From Candidatus Cryosericum septentrionale (GTDB taxonomy: Bacteria; Caldisericota; Caldisericia; Cryosericales; Cryosericaceae): a stretch of DNA of 34,269 nt. Positions 7,853-15,987 of this stretch are shown one piece after another (position 1 is the first letter of the stretch; every line of letters begins with the position of its first letter). A model generated the notes under the pieces. The model searched no databases and was not told where the DNA came from. It saw only the letters and a program-made list of their open reading frames with translations. The stretch lies in NCBI RefSeq assembly GCF_003570995.1, contig NZ_QXIY01000009.1:5294-39562 (forward strand), read 5' to 3'. The position numbers and the translations under genes were made by a program.

Positions 7853-7865
7853 CCAAAGCGAAACA

Positions 7866-8287
7866 GTGGTGGACCCAGTCAATCTGGACCGGAACCTGCT
7901 GCTTGCTGATTTGAGGAAGTTGAGCGCCATAGTAGAGAATGAGGAGGAAGAGAACACCGCGTATGAAAAGCCTGCTGCTCCGACTGTACGACAGAAACAG
8001 CCGGTGAGCAACCATTCGAGGCTCTAGCCGTCCCGGACAAGACTACCTGTTGTCTCTGGAACTATTCCTGTGGGTGGCCCCATGTACTTCTACAATTGCT
8101 TGCCAGGGAGAGAGAGATGGGTTCCCAGTCTTGGTCATGTCTCTTGGGAAACAGGCTCACCAGGCCGACCACGAATGCGGCGACAACCGTCGGTACAAGG
8201 ACGTACTCAGCAGTTACCCTGCTATGACCCACCCTTGAGCGACACGGTGTTCGTGTCAAAGGTAAGCTTCACGGCTTTCATGTCGTC
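7866..8287 (+). repeat. 422-bp long inverted repeat, left copy
   Basis: The left copy matches the reverse complement of 15137-15558 over exactly 422 bp without gaps. I count about 15 mismatches, roughly 96% identity. The plus strand carries an open frame, VVDPVNLDRNLLLADLRK, with an acidic stretch and a stop after NHSRL. In the right copy that frame has a TAG in place of one leucine codon. The minus strand carries the C-terminus DDMKAVKLTFDTNTV of an exported-protein-like frame. So two convergent gene ends are duplicated. Confidence 0.85.
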
Positions 8288-8882
8288 GGCGGCGGCATTT
8301 CGATTTCTACACGGGCTGGTTGACGCAGAAGCCCCTGCGATACGGGCGCTTTCACAGTTATCGCCCAGCACCGCCGTTGTTGCTGTCTTACCTGCTGTCA
8401 GGCACGCCTGTCCCGTGACTGTCGTGGGCTTCCACGTTCCTACATCCCGGGCTCCATTCCCGCTCCTCCTCTCTCGTCCGAAGGACCAGCAGTATTCTGT
8501 CATTCTTCACCTCCGTTTTCTCATGAGGTTACGGAGCCAGTTCACCTCCATTTCGTACGATGGAGGAGTACTATTCCAGGTAGTATGGGTGAGAGACAAG
8601 GGTAGATCGTGAGTACATGAAAGCAATGAGAGATCCTCATGAGCTTGTATCTAAGATGAGTCGATGCGGGGTGAACGTCCCGTCATTTTCAAAACCTGCC
8701 CGCAATGCAAATTTGCTTTCATTGTTCTGCATGTCAATTTTTATATCCACAGGGTTTTGCAGGAGATGCAGGCGATGGTCAATTTTATCGGGGTAAAAAC
8801 TTCCCAGAAAAACGGGGATATCCAACCTGGCAAGCATGGAGAAACATAAACCTGAGAGTGGGAAAACCCTACAGACGCGTCA
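8288..8882. other. Non-coding stretch between the left repeat and nadE
   Basis: I see no supportable gene. The minus-strand frame ending in DDMKAVKL continues open to about 8503, but its sequence looks degenerate and has no start signal. A 7-bp inverted repeat, CCTCCAT/ATGGAGG, lies at 8545-8566. Confidence 0.4.
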
Positions 8883-9788
8883 TTATAATTGAGGAAATTG
8901 CGAAGGATGGCGCATGTGAGCCGAAAGCCGGACAATATCCCGGAGTTCTGCCACCTTGGCGACGGGCAAAGCAACTGATTCGGCGATGAAGGCATCGTCC
9001 AGTCCCTGTTCAATGCCCCAGAGCACTAAGTCCACCGCCTCCGACGAAACATGCAGGACATCCTGATACTTGTCCTCGATACCAGGCAGCATCTCCGGAT
9101 TGGGGCTGCGCTCAAGCACCTCGGTCGGCACACCTACCCGGGCGGCAATGGCCAGAACCTGGCTGCGGTACAGCATCTTGAGTGGCATGAGATCGGCCAC
9201 GTCATCCACCCCGAACTTCACAAAGAGTCCCAGCAGGTCCTCGCTCTTGTGCGCGCTGCCAACAACCATCAGGCGATGTAATTCAGCATAATGATAGGTT
9301 GTAACCATGCGCAAACGCTGCTTGGCATAGATCGAAGCAAGGGCCTCGCGGGTCAGCTGGTGGTCGGTGCCGGCGATACCGGCTAGGTAAAAATTACCGT
9401 CATCACCGGAGAGATAGCGCCTCACCACCGAGGCAACCAATTTTTTGTTGGGCACCTTGTTGGCGATAAAATCGTATACCCCGCCCGATTTATTGAGTTT
9501 TGTGGTGTCCTGGCGCACTGTCTTGATGCCCAGGCGATCGGCAACAAGGGTGGCAAATTTGATGGCGTCCGGCGCACCCTGCCTATCCGGAAGAAGAAGC
9601 GCGGTCACTTTGTCAAGACCGACTGATTGCGCGCAGAGAACAGCCACGGTACTGGAATCCAGCCCACCAGACAGCGGCACCACAATCCCCGTCCGTCCCA
9701 ACTCGTTCATCTTGGCGGCAATGAAGGTTTCAATGACGGGAATTACCCGATCCAGGTCGAGCTCAAAAACAGAACTGTCCAACTTCAT
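8883..9788 (-). CDS. nadE: NAD+ synthetase family protein (NadE-like, ammonia-dependent type)
   Basis: 301 residues. VVPLSGGLDSSTVAV (about 36-50) is the PP-loop that binds ATP pyrophosphate. GSAHKSEDLLG, KFGVDDVADLMPLKMLYRSQV and NPEMLPGIEDK correspond in order to the NadE segments usually written TGNKSE, KYGDGGAD and PSAxLxPGQTDE. No glutaminase domain is present, so ammonia would be the nitrogen donor. The canonical TGN and DGG motifs are altered (GSA, DDV), which places it in a divergent subgroup. GAGGGGG precedes the ATG. It lies 172 bp after the PLP-enzyme gene on the same strand; co-transcription is possible but not shown. NAD synthesis is the default reading; amidation of another acid cannot be excluded. 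Confidence 0.8.
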   Translation of the reverse strand: MKLDSSVFELDLDRVIPVIETFIAAKMNELGRTGIVVPLSGGLDSSTVAVLCAQSVGLDKVTALLLPDRQGAPDAIKFATLVADRLGIKTVRQDTTKLNKSGGVYDFIANKVPNKKLVASVVRRYLSGDDGNFYLAGIAGTDHQLTREALASIYAKQRLRMVTTYHYAELHRLMVVGSAHKSEDLLGLFVKFGVDDVADLMPLKMLYRSQVLAIAARVGVPTEVLERSPNPEMLPGIEDKYQDVLHVSSEAVDLVLWGIEQGLDDAFIAESVALPVAKVAELRDIVRLSAHMRHPSQFPQL

Positions 9789-9960
9789 GATCCCCCTCAG
9801 AGCAGGTCGCGATATTCCCGTTCCGGAAACTGATAGGAACTGTCATCCAGGCCGGCCGCGGGGTTTGCCGGCCATTAAGCCAATAGCATTGTTCGTCATG
9901 GCCACAGGCTAGGGTACTGGGGTAAAACTGTAAAGCCACTACCCCGGTCCCGCTCTCTCG

Positions 9961-11430
9961 TTATGAGCGGGTCTCTTTTGCCTGTTGCCGTTTAACGTAC
10001 CAGTTCATTAGCCTTTGGACCAAGCCCACTTTTGCCTGGACCCCACTCGCGCTTTCTCCCGCTCCGCCAGCCAAGGACGCCGAGTCGGACAGGTCTATCT
10101 CTCCGCCGGAAAGACAATAGGTGGCCGCGAACATATTGAGTACCTGCTTGTGTACCATACCGCGCAAGGGGATGTGAGAAATCATCCCGTAGGTGGCAGC
10201 CTGGCCGGATTCGGCCAACTCGGGGTGGGCTCGAACTTGGGCAACAGCTTCGGCTAAATCAGTAAGGTATGTATCCACAACCGCGTCATGGGAGGCGGTA
10301 ACCATTGCGTGCAGGGCGTCTGGGCGCTGGAGGCGGTCGATAAGCCAGCCCTTTTTCTCCAGCTGGTCGCCAACGGCGAATATGTTCACCGCGGGGTCCG
10401 ACGAACGGTACGCGAAGAGACTCGTTTTGGGGTCGCCGATGATCTCGAGGCCGGGAATGGCCTTGATGCCGCTAAGCAATCGGCCGGTTGCGTCCATCGT
10501 TCTCCTGGCGAGCTCAAGGTAGCCCTCTTCTCCGTTGGCCTGGAGGGCGGCCCAGGCCGCCGCGTAGGCGCCACCCGGCCGCGTCCCCAGCAAGGCAGGG
10601 GAAGCGAAAATGCCACCTGGCCAGTTTTCGTAGACGAATACTTGGTGCTTGAAGTAATCCAGGTTCCTGTACAGGATGCTCGACGCGCCCTTGGCGGCGA
10701 AGCCATATTTGTGGATGTCCGCGGAAATGGAGGTTACCCCCGGCACGCGAAAATCCCAGGCCGGTAAGCCAACGCCGAGCTTCTCCAGGAAGGGAAGCAA
10801 ATATCCGCCAACGCAAGAATCGACATGCAGGGGGACGCCCCGTTCTTGCGCTATGCAACCCAGGCCCTCTATCGGGTCGATGATGCCGTGGGGGTACTCG
10901 GGCGCCGACCCCAGGATCATGACCGTGTTCCGGTTCACCAGTTTCTTGACGGACTCAAGGTCAACCCCCAGGTCCTTAGCGAGCGAGGCGCGCCTGATCT
11001 TGACGCCGAAGTAATCGCCGCCCTTCTCCCAGGCAACGTGCGCCGTCTCAGGGATGACCATCTCCGGCTTACGTATACGTTGGGCATAACCACGGTCACG
11101 GTAGGTCTTTACCGCCAACAGGCAGCTTTCCGTGCCGCCGGAGGTCATGACGCCACAGACCTGGTCGTCGCCGTGCAAGAGGTCGCAGGTCGTGCGCAGA
11201 ACCTCTCGCTCGAGACGCTTTAAGCTCTTGAAGGCCGCGGGATTAAGGCCATTGGCGGAAAAGTACTTGCCATAAGCTTCCTGGAGAAACTGGGTATAGT
11301 CCTCGTCCAAGTAATACACCAGGCTCCACGTCTTGGCTTTCTTATACTGAGGATCGTCCTTGCCGAAGCCCTCGAGCTCGGCGAGGATCTCGGCGCGGGG
11401 TCTTCCCTTTTTTGGCAGGCTGTTCGTCAT
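9961..11430 (-). CDS. Sphingosine-1-phosphate lyase-like PLP-dependent enzyme (group II decarboxylase fold)
   Basis: 489 residues. Successive blocks match sphingosine-1-phosphate lyases: MTSGGTESCLLA, PHGIIDPIE, PLHVDSCVGGYL, VTSISADIHKYG with Lys241 as PLP lysine and a second lysine six residues on (AAKG), then PGGIFASP and GTRPGG. The Asn-x-x-His pair of known lyases appears to be Asn60-x-x-Asn63 here (SANGLN), so substrate or chemistry may differ. There is no N-terminal membrane helix. The ATG at 11430 is preferred over one at 11445 because AGAGGAG lies five bases ahead. The gene starts 11 bp after the DUF819 stop. A 7-bp hairpin (9850-9873) lies downstream. Automatic annotation may call it glutamate decarboxylase, but the motif order favours the lyase family. 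Confidence 0.83.
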   Translation of the reverse strand: MTNSLPKKGRPRAEILAELEGFGKDDPQYKKAKTWSLVYYLDEDYTQFLQEAYGKYFSANGLNPAAFKSLKRLEREVLRTTCDLLHGDDQVCGVMTSGGTESCLLAVKTYRDRGYAQRIRKPEMVIPETAHVAWEKGGDYFGVKIRRASLAKDLGVDLESVKKLVNRNTVMILGSAPEYPHGIIDPIEGLGCIAQERGVPLHVDSCVGGYLLPFLEKLGVGLPAWDFRVPGVTSISADIHKYGFAAKGASSILYRNLDYFKHQVFVYENWPGGIFASPALLGTRPGGAYAAAWAALQANGEEGYLELARRTMDATGRLLSGIKAIPGLEIIGDPKTSLFAYRSSDPAVNIFAVGDQLEKKGWLIDRLQRPDALHAMVTASHDAVVDTYLTDLAEAVAQVRAHPELAESGQAATYGMISHIPLRGMVHKQVLNMFAATYCLSGGEIDLSDSASLAGGAGESASGVQAKVGLVQRLMNWYVKRQQAKETRS

Positions 11431-11441
11431 GTCTGCTCCTC

Positions 11442-12596
11442 TCATGGAATGCTCCTGAACAGGTAAGCGAAGAAAATGCCCAAGTAGTTTCCGATAGCGT
11501 AGCCGACAATGCCCGTCGTCAGACCGGATATGATGATGGCCTTGTTCTTGAGCGCCGCGGCTACCCCCGGCACGAAAGGCGGCGAACAGACAGCCGATAC
11601 CGAGGTGATGATAAAGGTATCCACGTCAATCTTGAATAAGCGGCAGAGAAGGGAATGGAGAAGCAGGCTACCGAATATGCAGGCGATCACGAAGCCCAGG
11701 ATGCGGAAATCGATGTGTATCAGGCTATCGAGCTTCGCCATCGAGGCGACCACGAAACAGAACACGTAAATGACGTACATGCCGGCCTGGAAGGTCTTCC
11801 GGATCTTGCGGATAGCCGGCACGAAGGAAGCGCTAATGCCCAGGGTGGTGATGGACAGGATAGTCACCGCCGTAGAAGCCGATCCGGGCAGGAGCCCTCC
11901 CAAGAAAACCGATACGCCGACGATAGCCGCGCTTAGCAACAGGGCTAGACCAAGGCCGCGCACGTTGGCCGGCTTGAACATACCCGAATAGGCTTCGATC
12001 GACTCATCCTCATCACCCTCGGCGGTAACCGCGCCGTCGGAGAGAGGGGATTCAAAGGGCTTCAGGTAGAGGCGAAAGAAAGGCCGGGCTACCGAGGACA
12101 TGAGCAAGATATAGACAAGTGAAACAACCGTATCGTAGGTAAGGAAGAGAATATAGGTGGAGCTCGGTACCCCCAGGGCGGACTTGATAGCCGCCATGTT
12201 GGGCGTTCCGCCGGTGTACATCCCCATAGCCATGCCGGCGAGTTGCCAGGCCTCCGTGTCGCCCTTCCGCGTAACCAGGTAGGCTGCAAAGGCGACCGCC
12301 ACGATGGCGATCGTCGCCAACAGCATGCAGAGCATTCCCTTGCCCGCCACTTTGAACCATTTTTTCACGTCGATCGAGAAGAGCAGAAGCGGCAGGGCAA
12401 GCGCCACGCTCAAGTTCGTCACGGTAGATTGCAAAGGCGCGACACTTTTGGGCAGGAGGCCTATATTGCCCAAGATTATCCCGGCAGCGTAGCACAACAA
12501 CACCGTGCCGATTTTTCGCAAAGCGGCAAACCGATAACACAGATAGACAAGTAAGGCAGGAAATATCACGGCGACAACGCAGAACACAATCACCAT
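11442..12596 (-). CDS. DUF819 family multi-pass membrane protein, putative transporter
   Basis: 384 residues with about ten hydrophobic segments and a charged cytoplasmic-like loop near residues 185-205 (GDEDESIEAY). Two conserved stretches, MYTGGTPNMAAIKSALGVP in the first half and SVSAVCSPPFVPGVAAAL in the second, are the internal repeat pattern of DUF819 (YjcL-like) proteins. No function is established for the family; a carrier fold is likely. AGGAGG lies seven bases before the ATG. The stop overlaps an alternative start of the lyase-like gene as ATGA and overlaps its Shine-Dalgarno region, so the two are translationally coupled. That suggests it imports the substrate or exports the product of the PLP enzyme (inference). 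Confidence 0.85.
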   Translation of the reverse strand: MVIVFCVVAVIFPALLVYLCYRFAALRKIGTVLLCYAAGIILGNIGLLPKSVAPLQSTVTNLSVALALPLLLFSIDVKKWFKVAGKGMLCMLLATIAIVAVAFAAYLVTRKGDTEAWQLAGMAMGMYTGGTPNMAAIKSALGVPSSTYILFLTYDTVVSLVYILLMSSVARPFFRLYLKPFESPLSDGAVTAEGDEDESIEAYSGMFKPANVRGLGLALLLSAAIVGVSVFLGGLLPGSASTAVTILSITTLGISASFVPAIRKIRKTFQAGMYVIYVFCFVVASMAKLDSLIHIDFRILGFVIACIFGSLLLHSLLCRLFKIDVDTFIITSVSAVCSPPFVPGVAAALKNKAIIISGLTTGIVGYAIGNYLGIFFAYLFRSIP

Positions 12597-12618
12597 AAAC
12601 TAGCCTCCTGCATGCTCG

Positions 12619-12648
12619 ATGATAGGCGACCATACCACCGATTGGCAA
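12619..12648 (-). promoter_or_regulatory. Predicted promoter of the DUF819-lyase operon
   Basis: TTGCCA (12648-12643), 18 bp, TATCAT (12624-12619): five of six bases in each box. An inverted repeat, AACGGC-N8-GCCGTT, at 12661-12680 lies just upstream and could be an operator. Confidence 0.45.
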
Positions 12649-12719
12649 AAAAGCAATGAAAACGGCGCTTTCATGCCGTTCAATCGATCAACCTATAAGG
12701 AATACAGGTAAGACGGCGC

Positions 12720-12878
12720 TCAATGTTTCGCACCGTATCCCTGGGGACCAACCAGGCGCACCCACCCGGTCCGCGATGCGCCGAGGGCTGCACCCGCGAC
12801 AAGGGTCTCCAGGGTCAACTCGTCGTCTGCCCGGACGTACAGGTCTCTCAATGCCTTCCAATCGTATCTCAATCTCAT
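12720..12878 (-). CDS. Small protein with phage terminase small-subunit-like N-terminus, probably truncated
   Basis: 52 residues starting MRLRYDWKALRDLYVRADD and then LTLETLVAGAALGAS. The Y-D-W-x-A-L pattern plus following helix resembles the ORF at 3570-3713, so two loci carry the same N-terminal module. The start overlaps the likely stop of the broken upstream gene as ATGA. The usual rest of the protein is missing. Confidence 0.35.
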   Translation of the reverse strand: MRLRYDWKALRDLYVRADDELTLETLVAGAALGASRTGWVRLVGPQGYGAKH

Positions 12879-13062
12879 GCTGCCTTCTTCCCCCCGGACG
12901 TACGATCTCCAAGCGCAGTGCCTCCTCGTCCCTGCCGGTCTGCATGAGACCGACCGCCCCCCACCATGCGCCATAGTCTGAACGTGGAGCTGCAGCGAAC
13001 AATCACATGGCGACGCGCTTGGCGCCAAACCAGTCGCACAGCGAGGCAATGGCGTAGATCAT
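12875..13062 (-). pseudogene. Small phage-like gene broken by a TGA and a poly-G frameshift
   Basis: The ATG at 13062 has GGGAG five bases ahead and lies 22 bp after the DegV gene. The frame reads MIYAIASLCDWFGAKRVAM, hits TGA, and continues with good coding character (LFAAAPRSDYGAWWGAVGLM, then DEEALRLEIVRPGG). A one-base shift in the G6 run near 12895 would end the protein at a TGA that overlaps the next ATG. Family not recognised. Confidence 0.35.
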
Positions 13063-13084
13063 GGTTTCTCCCGTCCGTTGTCGG

Positions 13085-13933
13085 CTATTGTGACTTCTTC
13101 TCTGAGATGATGACTCCGACTATGTCAGGTCCCGACTGCGATCCGACGACAGGTCCAAGCTGGGTTAGAATGCTCGGCAGGTTGTGCCTGGAGGTGAACT
13201 CACGCTGGAAGTCCTCAACCTCGGCCCGGTTGGTGGCGTACTGGAACCCTATATACTCGACGCCCTTCTGCACATGCTTGTCGATGATTGCCGACAGACG
13301 TTCCAGCGCAACTTTCTTGGTGCGGGGACGGTCCACGACATCTGTGACCCCCTCGATGAAGGTGAGGATGGGCTTGATCTTCAGGATGCTGGCGGCGATG
13401 GTAGCAGCCTTTCCGATGCGCCCGCCTCTCTCGAAGTACTTGAGGGAGTCGAGCACGAAGTAGACATGGGTCCGCAGACACAGTGCCTCCACCTCGGCGA
13501 CGACCTGCCCCAGCGGCGCCCCTGCTCCGGCGAGTTCTACTGCTCGTATCGTTGGAAAACCGGTACCGAGACCAGCATTCCAGGTATCCACCAGCCGGAC
13601 ATGAACCGTGTCCAGCTGGTTGCGCCCGGTGAGAGCCGCATTGAGCGTGCCCGACAGGCGCGAACTGATGTGAATCGAGACGATGTCGCCTTCGGGGTCT
13701 TTGTCCAGAATGGCGCGATATGCAGAAGCGAATTCGTCAGGCGACGGCTGCGTACTACCCGCTTTCGCGCCTGCCACGAGGCGGCGGTAGAACTCATCGT
13801 TCGTGATGTCGATGCCATCGCGGAAGTACACGCCGTCGAGCGAAACCCTGAGTGGAACGACCGTGACGCCATGCTCTTCGGCATACCCTTGCGGCAGGCA
13901 TGCCGTGCTGTCTGTTACGATGTGGATGGCCAT
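13085..13933 (-). CDS. DegV family fatty-acid-binding protein (FakB-like)
   Basis: 282 residues, normal for the family. IHIVTDSTACLP opens the protein. GSTQPSPDEF, IVSIHISSRLSGT and DSLKYFERGGRIGK are the conserved DegV blocks. DegV/FakB proteins bind a fatty acid and present it to the kinase FakA for phosphorylation; no FakA gene is in view. The ATG at 13933 is chosen because AAAGGAG precedes it and the strand-one motif starts there, although the frame is open nine codons further. It follows a small ORF whose end overlaps it, and it lies inside the segment bounded by the long inverted repeat. Confidence 0.9.
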   Translation of the reverse strand: MAIHIVTDSTACLPQGYAEEHGVTVVPLRVSLDGVYFRDGIDITNDEFYRRLVAGAKAGSTQPSPDEFASAYRAILDKDPEGDIVSIHISSRLSGTLNAALTGRNQLDTVHVRLVDTWNAGLGTGFPTIRAVELAGAGAPLGQVVAEVEALCLRTHVYFVLDSLKYFERGGRIGKAATIAASILKIKPILTFIEGVTDVVDRPRTKKVALERLSAIIDKHVQKGVEYIGFQYATNRAEVEDFQREFTSRHNLPSILTQLGPVVGSQSGPDIVGVIISEKKSQ

Positions 13934-14049
13934 TGCCGGCTCCTTTCTCCGCTTGTGCATTCGTCCCCTTGCTCATCTTGTACAACCATCGTCTCAGGAA
14001 GAACCGATAACTCTTCCTTTCCGTACCTGAACACTAATACTCCCGCCAT
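13915..14049 (-). CDS. Small ORF overlapping the DegV start, unknown function
   Basis: 44 residues, MAGVLVFRYGKEELSVLPE followed by an acidic segment. GGGAGG sits three bases before the ATG, and the ORF begins 16 bp after the stop of the pseudogene upstream. Its last residues overlap the start of DegV, so it may be a leader ORF that couples DegV translation. No family is recognised and coding status is uncertain. Confidence 0.3.
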   Translation of the reverse strand: MAGVLVFRYGKEELSVLPETMVVQDEQGDECTSGERSRQWPSTS

Positions 14050-14065
14050 TGTCCTCCCTTCCTTT

Positions 14066-14351
14066 TTATAGGTGTGTAGCCCGGATCTCCTCAAGGAGGC
14101 CCTTGATCACAGCAGCATACTGTTGAGAGACCTCATTGACAGAAGCCGCTACCTCGCGAAAAGCCCGGCTGGCCGGAGCCATGAGCAATCCAGTATCCCC
14201 AGGTGCCGTCGGGCATACCGACCAGGAACGACTCGTATGCGCTTCCCGGCCCGGCCACCAAGCCCTGCTTCCTGGCCAGGCGGCCCGGCCAGCCCTGGGT
14301 CGCGAACCCGATGCGTGGCGCACCTGGAAGCGGTGCCACCTGGGGCATCAT
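14066..14351 (-). pseudogene. Frameshifted small gene, unknown family
   Basis: The first frame reads MMPQVAPLPGAPRIGFATQG and goes on to VGMPDGTWGYWIAHGSGQP. The coding signal then moves to another frame as FREVAASVNEVSQQY and GLLEEIRATHL, stopping at 14066. Removing one G from a GGG near 14165 would join the halves into one protein of about 94 residues with a C-terminal amphipathic helix. I do not recognise the protein. Confidence 0.4.
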
Positions 14352-14973
14352 GTCATCCTCACAACCATGTGCCTCTCCATGGCATCAAACAATCCGCACA
14401 GATAGTCCGTGTCCAAGCTAGCCGTGCTGGATCTTCCGCGAGTCTATCATGGCCCATCTCGAGCCTCCTCCTTGAGCAGTACGGGCGCGCGATCATGGCC
14501 CCGACACCTGTCATCAAACAGAGCTTCCATACCCCCGGTTCATTTCTGACATCCAGCATATCTAGCCAAGCCCTGGCGTCAACATAGTGCGAACAGTGGA
14601 CCGAACTGCGTTGTTCGTATCTGCCGCAGATTGAAGCGGCGGAGAAGTCAGACATCTAGCGATTCTCGATGAACAAACACGTTTCGCTATATGTATTGGC
14701 TAAGGAGTAACCCTGTATCTGCCTTATCGGCCCATAATGATTCTATCCTCTCTTACTTCCTGCAGGTTCCTTGTCCCCCTTAGCTCGGCAATAGCCGCCT
14801 TCGCATAGCAGTCTTCCCCGAGCAGAGAGCCAGTCTCTAAGTCGGGATACAGGAGGCCTTGGGGGAGGAGTCCTGCGACGATGACAGGGAACCCGAATCA
14901 GGTCAACGATGCTCCAACGACATTCCGGGAGCCACGCAAGCTATGAGTTCGAAGATCAAATTTTATAGTATGA
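14352..14973. other. Region without a recognisable gene
   Basis: A minus-strand frame (about 14359-14655) is open and contains several cysteines and tryptophans, but it has no Shine-Dalgarno and no family resemblance. I see no promoter or terminator of note. A 7-bp hairpin, GAGCGCA/TGCGCTC, sits at 14974-14992. Confidence 0.3.
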
Positions 14974-14980
14974 GAGCGCA

Positions 14981-15202
14981 TTGTGTGCGCTCAAGTGGCC
15001 CAAGAGAAAACCTCAGGCAAGCTTGACGCTCCACCTCACGTTTGGGAACACAACCACGAAGACACAGACGTATGCGGGCAATCTCCCGGGCGGCTCCTGG
15101 ACGCGCATCGAGTTCATAGCAACTCCTGCCAGCGCAGACGACATGAAAGCAGTGAAGCTTACCTTTGACACGAACACCGTGTCGCTCGAGGGTGGGTCAT
15201 AG
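14981..15202 (+). pseudogene. C-terminal fragment of an exported beta-sandwich-like protein
   Basis: The frame reads LTLHLTFGNTTTKTQTYAG, SWTRIEFIATPASADD, then MKAVKLTFDTNTVSLEGGS and stop. The alternating hydrophobic/threonine pattern resembles carbohydrate-binding or other extracellular beta-sandwich modules. No start or signal peptide is present; the frame begins abruptly, so this is the tail of a lost gene. Its last 22 codons fall in the long repeat, and the same tail occurs in the left copy. Confidence 0.4.
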
Positions 15203-15558
15203 CAGGGTAACTGCTGAGTACGTCCTTGTACCGACGGTTATGGCCGCATTCGTGGCCGGCCTGGTGACCCTGTTTCCCAAGAGACATGACCAAGACTGGG
15301 AACCCACCTCTCTCTCCCCGGCAAGCAATTGTAGAAGTACATGGGGTCACCCACAGAAGTAGTTCCAGAGACAACAGGTAGTCTTGTCCGGGACGGCTAG
15401 AGCCTCGAATGGTTGCTCACCGGCTGCTTCTGTCGTACAGTCGGAGCAGCAGGCTTTTCATACGCGGTGTTCTCTTCCTCCTCATTCTCTACTATCGCGC
15501 TCAACTTCCTCTAATCAGCAAGCAGCAGGTTCCAGTCCAGATTGACTGGGTCCACCAC
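15137..15558 (-). repeat. 422-bp long inverted repeat, right copy
   Basis: This is the reverse-complement partner of 7866-8287, the same length with no gaps. Substitutions fall in all reading frames: one creates a TAG in the inward frame, and several change residues in the outward frames. That suggests neither copy is under strong protein-level selection. The match stops sharply at both ends. Confidence 0.85.
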
Positions 15559-15987
15559 GAGACACGACGCGCATCTGCTCTGTCCATCTGTCATGCCAGA
15601 CCAGACACAGCCGGCTGCATCTTGGACGTATTCGTCGGCGTCCTGGAGGAAGCATCCCTTACTGACGAGGATGTCCCGTGCGTTGCTGAAGATCACCTGT
15701 AGCGTTTCATTTCTTTTGTGTGCCTCCTGTGCATGTTTGTGACGGGCTTCTCTCGTCTCGCTACCTGCGTTGTGAAAGTCCCAGGACATTCATTATGGGA
15801 GAGAGCCTGCGCATCTTGCAGGTGTAATGGGCCCAAACACTCATCACCGTCACTCAGAGGGTGATCTTTGCCCGTAGGAGTCTCTTGTTCTTGTTTTTTT
15901 GTTATTCTGCACTCCCTTCCATGCCGTGGGCAAGCACTTGTTTCAGAATCCAATTCTTGAAGAGAGATCAGGGAATAGTCTTGAACT
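15559..15987. other. Region between the right repeat and the flavin reductase gene
   Basis: A minus-strand frame (ending inside the repeat, opening near 15789) reads HKRNETLQVIFSNARDILV and looks partly coding. It lacks a Shine-Dalgarno and stops at the mutated TAG in the repeat. I treat it as a possible gene remnant of unknown identity. Confidence 0.3.

Noticed and set aside
9961-11430. Glutamate decarboxylase
   Set aside because: The motif series HVDSCVGG, SISADIHKYG, GIFASP and GTRPGG follows sphingosine-1-phosphate lyases rather than GadB.
3784-13005. In-frame TGA codons in phage-like genes (3784 and about 13003) as possible UGA recoding
   Set aside because: Host genes here end normally at TGA (AOR, DUF819), and both genes have other lesions (internal deletion, frameshifts). 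Decay explains the TGAs more simply.
14359-14655. 98-residue cysteine/tryptophan-containing ORF on the minus strand
   Set aside because: No Shine-Dalgarno, no family resemblance and no partner; it could be open by chance in GC-rich DNA.
15159-15374. Protein-coding role for the minus-strand frame inside the long repeat
   Set aside because: The two copies differ at several residues in every frame, with no sign of synonymous bias, and no start signal is present.
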